From Lepraria neglecta (lineage: Eukaryota; Ascomycota; Lecanoromycetes; Lecanorales; Stereocaulaceae): 64,000 bases of DNA. Below, piece after piece: positions 62,298 to 64,000 of this stretch. How positions within the stretch are numbered: position 1 is the first letter of the stretch; every line of letters begins with the position of its first letter. The translations under genes were made by a program, and so were the position numbers. The stretch spans positions 1,612,001 to 1,676,000 of the forward strand of contig CM065648.1 of assembly GCA_033220425.1 (NCBI GenBank). The letters are read 5' to 3'. Under the pieces are notes generated by a model. The model saw only the letters and a program-made list of their open reading frames with translations. It ran no database searches and was not told the origin of the DNA.

Positions 62298-64000
62298 CTA
62301 GCCCCCTCCTCTAGATTTCTTGTCCTAAGAAACTATCCATTCTTTATACCTCCTCGTCGAAATATCTATTCTAAAGACCCTCTCGTCTATTATAAAGAAC
62401 TCTCCGGTAAATTATCTAGATTTATAATATATCCTTATACTCTCTATATAAAGGGTAATAAGTAGTACTTAGTAGGCGTCCGTTTAGACTATTATTCTAA
62501 CTATATTATAGTAGGTAAGAAGTATAACCTAGTTATATCTATCGATGAGATATATTATATTAAGAAAGTTTATAATAATACTTAGTCGGAGATAAAGGAA
62601 ACGTAGGCGAAACTTATACGCCTTTAATTATAATTTAATTATATCTAGGATAAAGAGAAAAAGTTAGTTAAGTACGAGTTATAGAATATTAAGGAGTTAG
62701 AGAAGGATAAGGACCTTCCTTCTAATACTCCTAACGGTCTAATATTTAATATCGGCTCCGAGTAGTTTAACCTCCCTCCCGGCCTAGAGGGCCCTAAGAG
62801 CTTCGACTAGTCTTCTCTTATCTCCGATAAAACTCTTATAGGTATTCCCTATAATTCCCCGCAAGGTTCCTAAGAGGTTCCTAGGTACTTTCCGTTTTAT
62901 TATACCCTTTCTATTTAACTAGATAGAACTAATTTCTTCTATCTAGGATCCTCTCGACCTTATACTCTGTTTCTTCTTTAATATTATAGTAAAATATTTC
63001 TTAAAGTAGTATATTAGAGTCTACTAGCTCCAGAAGTAAGATATAGAATACCGGATATACTTTAGCGTCAGGTAGGAGCTCGAGTTTATAATTAATAGCT
63101 CCTTTTACCTTCTTAATCAAGAATAGTCTAACCTTAATATAATCTAGTTTCTTACTTAGTCTCTTTATCTTTATATTTTTTATTAGGAGATATACTTTAT
63201 CCCTCTCTTTAAGCTAAGGAATATTCTTTCTTTTATCGTTAACTTATTCCTTTAACCTATTATTTAAGCTCTTAATTATCTTTTATATATCCTTATATAA
63301 ACTCTTTAGCTCTTCTACCTTAACTAAGGCTTTTTCTATATTAGGTCCTTCCCTAGGTTATAGAAATATATTTATATTCTTTCCGTAGTTAGTAAAGAAT
63401 AGTATTAGACCTATCGTGTCCGACCTTTTATCGTTATACGCTAGTTATACTATTAGAAGTAGTAAACCCTAGTTATCTTATTTTAGATTCATATAGTATC
63501 TTAGGTATACTTCTATTATTTGGTTTATACGTTCCGTTTATCTATTAGTCTATAGATAGTACGCGGTTAATATCCGAAGTTTGGTTCTAATTACTATAAT
63601 TAGCGTTCTCTAATAGTTGGAAGTAAATAATTTATCTCTATTAGATATTATCGACTTAGGTATACTATAATCCCTTATTAACTTATTAAGTAAAATAAAG
63701 GCTAATTAATCCGCTTTATATATTTCTTTAAAAGGTATTATAATTATATACTTCGTGAGTTTATCTATAATGACTATAATTGAATTAAAGGTATCCTATA
63801 TAGCTGGATCCTTTAAAGGTAGTAGTTTAACTATAAACTCTATTATAATATCATCCTATAGTGATTCTAGTATAGGCGCAAACTGAATTTACCCGTACTT
63901 AGTATATCGTATAGACTTATTCTACTAGTATTAGATATATTCCTTAATATATTATTCAATACGTGCCCGAAGTTTCGGTACTGCGTATCCCCGTCCTAGG
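61886..64000 (-). mobile_element. Ty3/gypsy LTR retrotransposon fossil B3 (cut by the window end)
   Basis: The LTR is at 61886-62297 (3' LTR, 412 bp), followed by the minus-strand chromodomain-like end (about 62890-62990) and integrase (about 63200 onward). The first 100 bp of the LTR differs from B1 and B2 by more than transitions and keeps many CA/TG, so it may be a separate, less mutated subfamily. The rest is broken many times. Confidence 0.88.

Noticed and set aside
1-64000. Subtelomeric or centromeric satellite region
   Set aside because: No telomere repeats or long satellite arrays were seen. A pericentromeric location is possible for such AT-rich repeat DNA but cannot be shown from this window.

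Overview
This 64 kb window looks like a transposon graveyard from a filamentous ascomycete (Pezizomycotina). I found no intact host gene, tRNA, rRNA or CRISPR array. The DNA is AT-rich and full of TpA. Differences between repeat copies are almost all C/T or G/A, and eroded coding stretches are stopped mostly at former glutamine or tryptophan codons. That is the expected footprint of repeat-induced point mutation (RIP) acting on CpA. The species cannot be named from the sequence alone.

Two kinds of element make up nearly everything. (1) Ty3/gypsy LTR retrotransposon fossils in three families. Family A has LTRs of about 510 bp: A1 30694-37481 (+), A2 51062-59452 (-), A3 split over 49740-50251 and 59653-59928 (-), A4 fragments 59929-61136 (+) and 27638-30237 (-). 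Family B has LTRs of about 411 bp: B1 4153-10691 (-), B2 42881-49418 (+), B3 61886 to the window end (-). Family C has no recognised LTR: C1 24882-26666 (+), C2 37482-42875 (-). (2) A Helitron family with the 5' end TCTTTCTTCTAATAATAG, a 3' hairpin (stem GTAATCTTC/GAAGATTAC) nine bases before a terminal CTTG, and insertion precisely between A and T. One copy, Hb at 12483-19464, is the decayed remains of the autonomous element: its Rep and PIF1-like helicase regions are recognisable. At least seven shorter copies or pieces share both its ends, and three of them carry an array of about eleven 33-bp repeats.

Layout: Helitron Ha (1-1461, cut by the window start); unclassified repeat U1 (1462-4152, continuing at 10697-12482) with B1 inserted in it; Hb; a second copy of the unclassified repeat (U2, 19465 to about 21470) and an unrecognised eroded coding-like tract to 24640; C1; Helitron Hc; A4 copy carrying Helitron He; A3 LTR piece; Helitron piece Hf; A1; C2; B2; then a five-level nest (A4 containing A3, containing Helitron Hh, containing A2, containing Helitron Hg) from 49740 to 61136; Helitron Hd; B3.

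The most informative structure is an inverted duplication. Segment 27638-30693 (without He) is a near-identical reverse copy of 59453-61136 plus the A3 LTR and Helitron 3' end between them. The two arms share already-mutated sequence, so the duplication came after most of the RIP. One arm has the He Helitron and the other shows the intact empty site. These comparisons within the window fix the Helitron ends and target to the base without any database.
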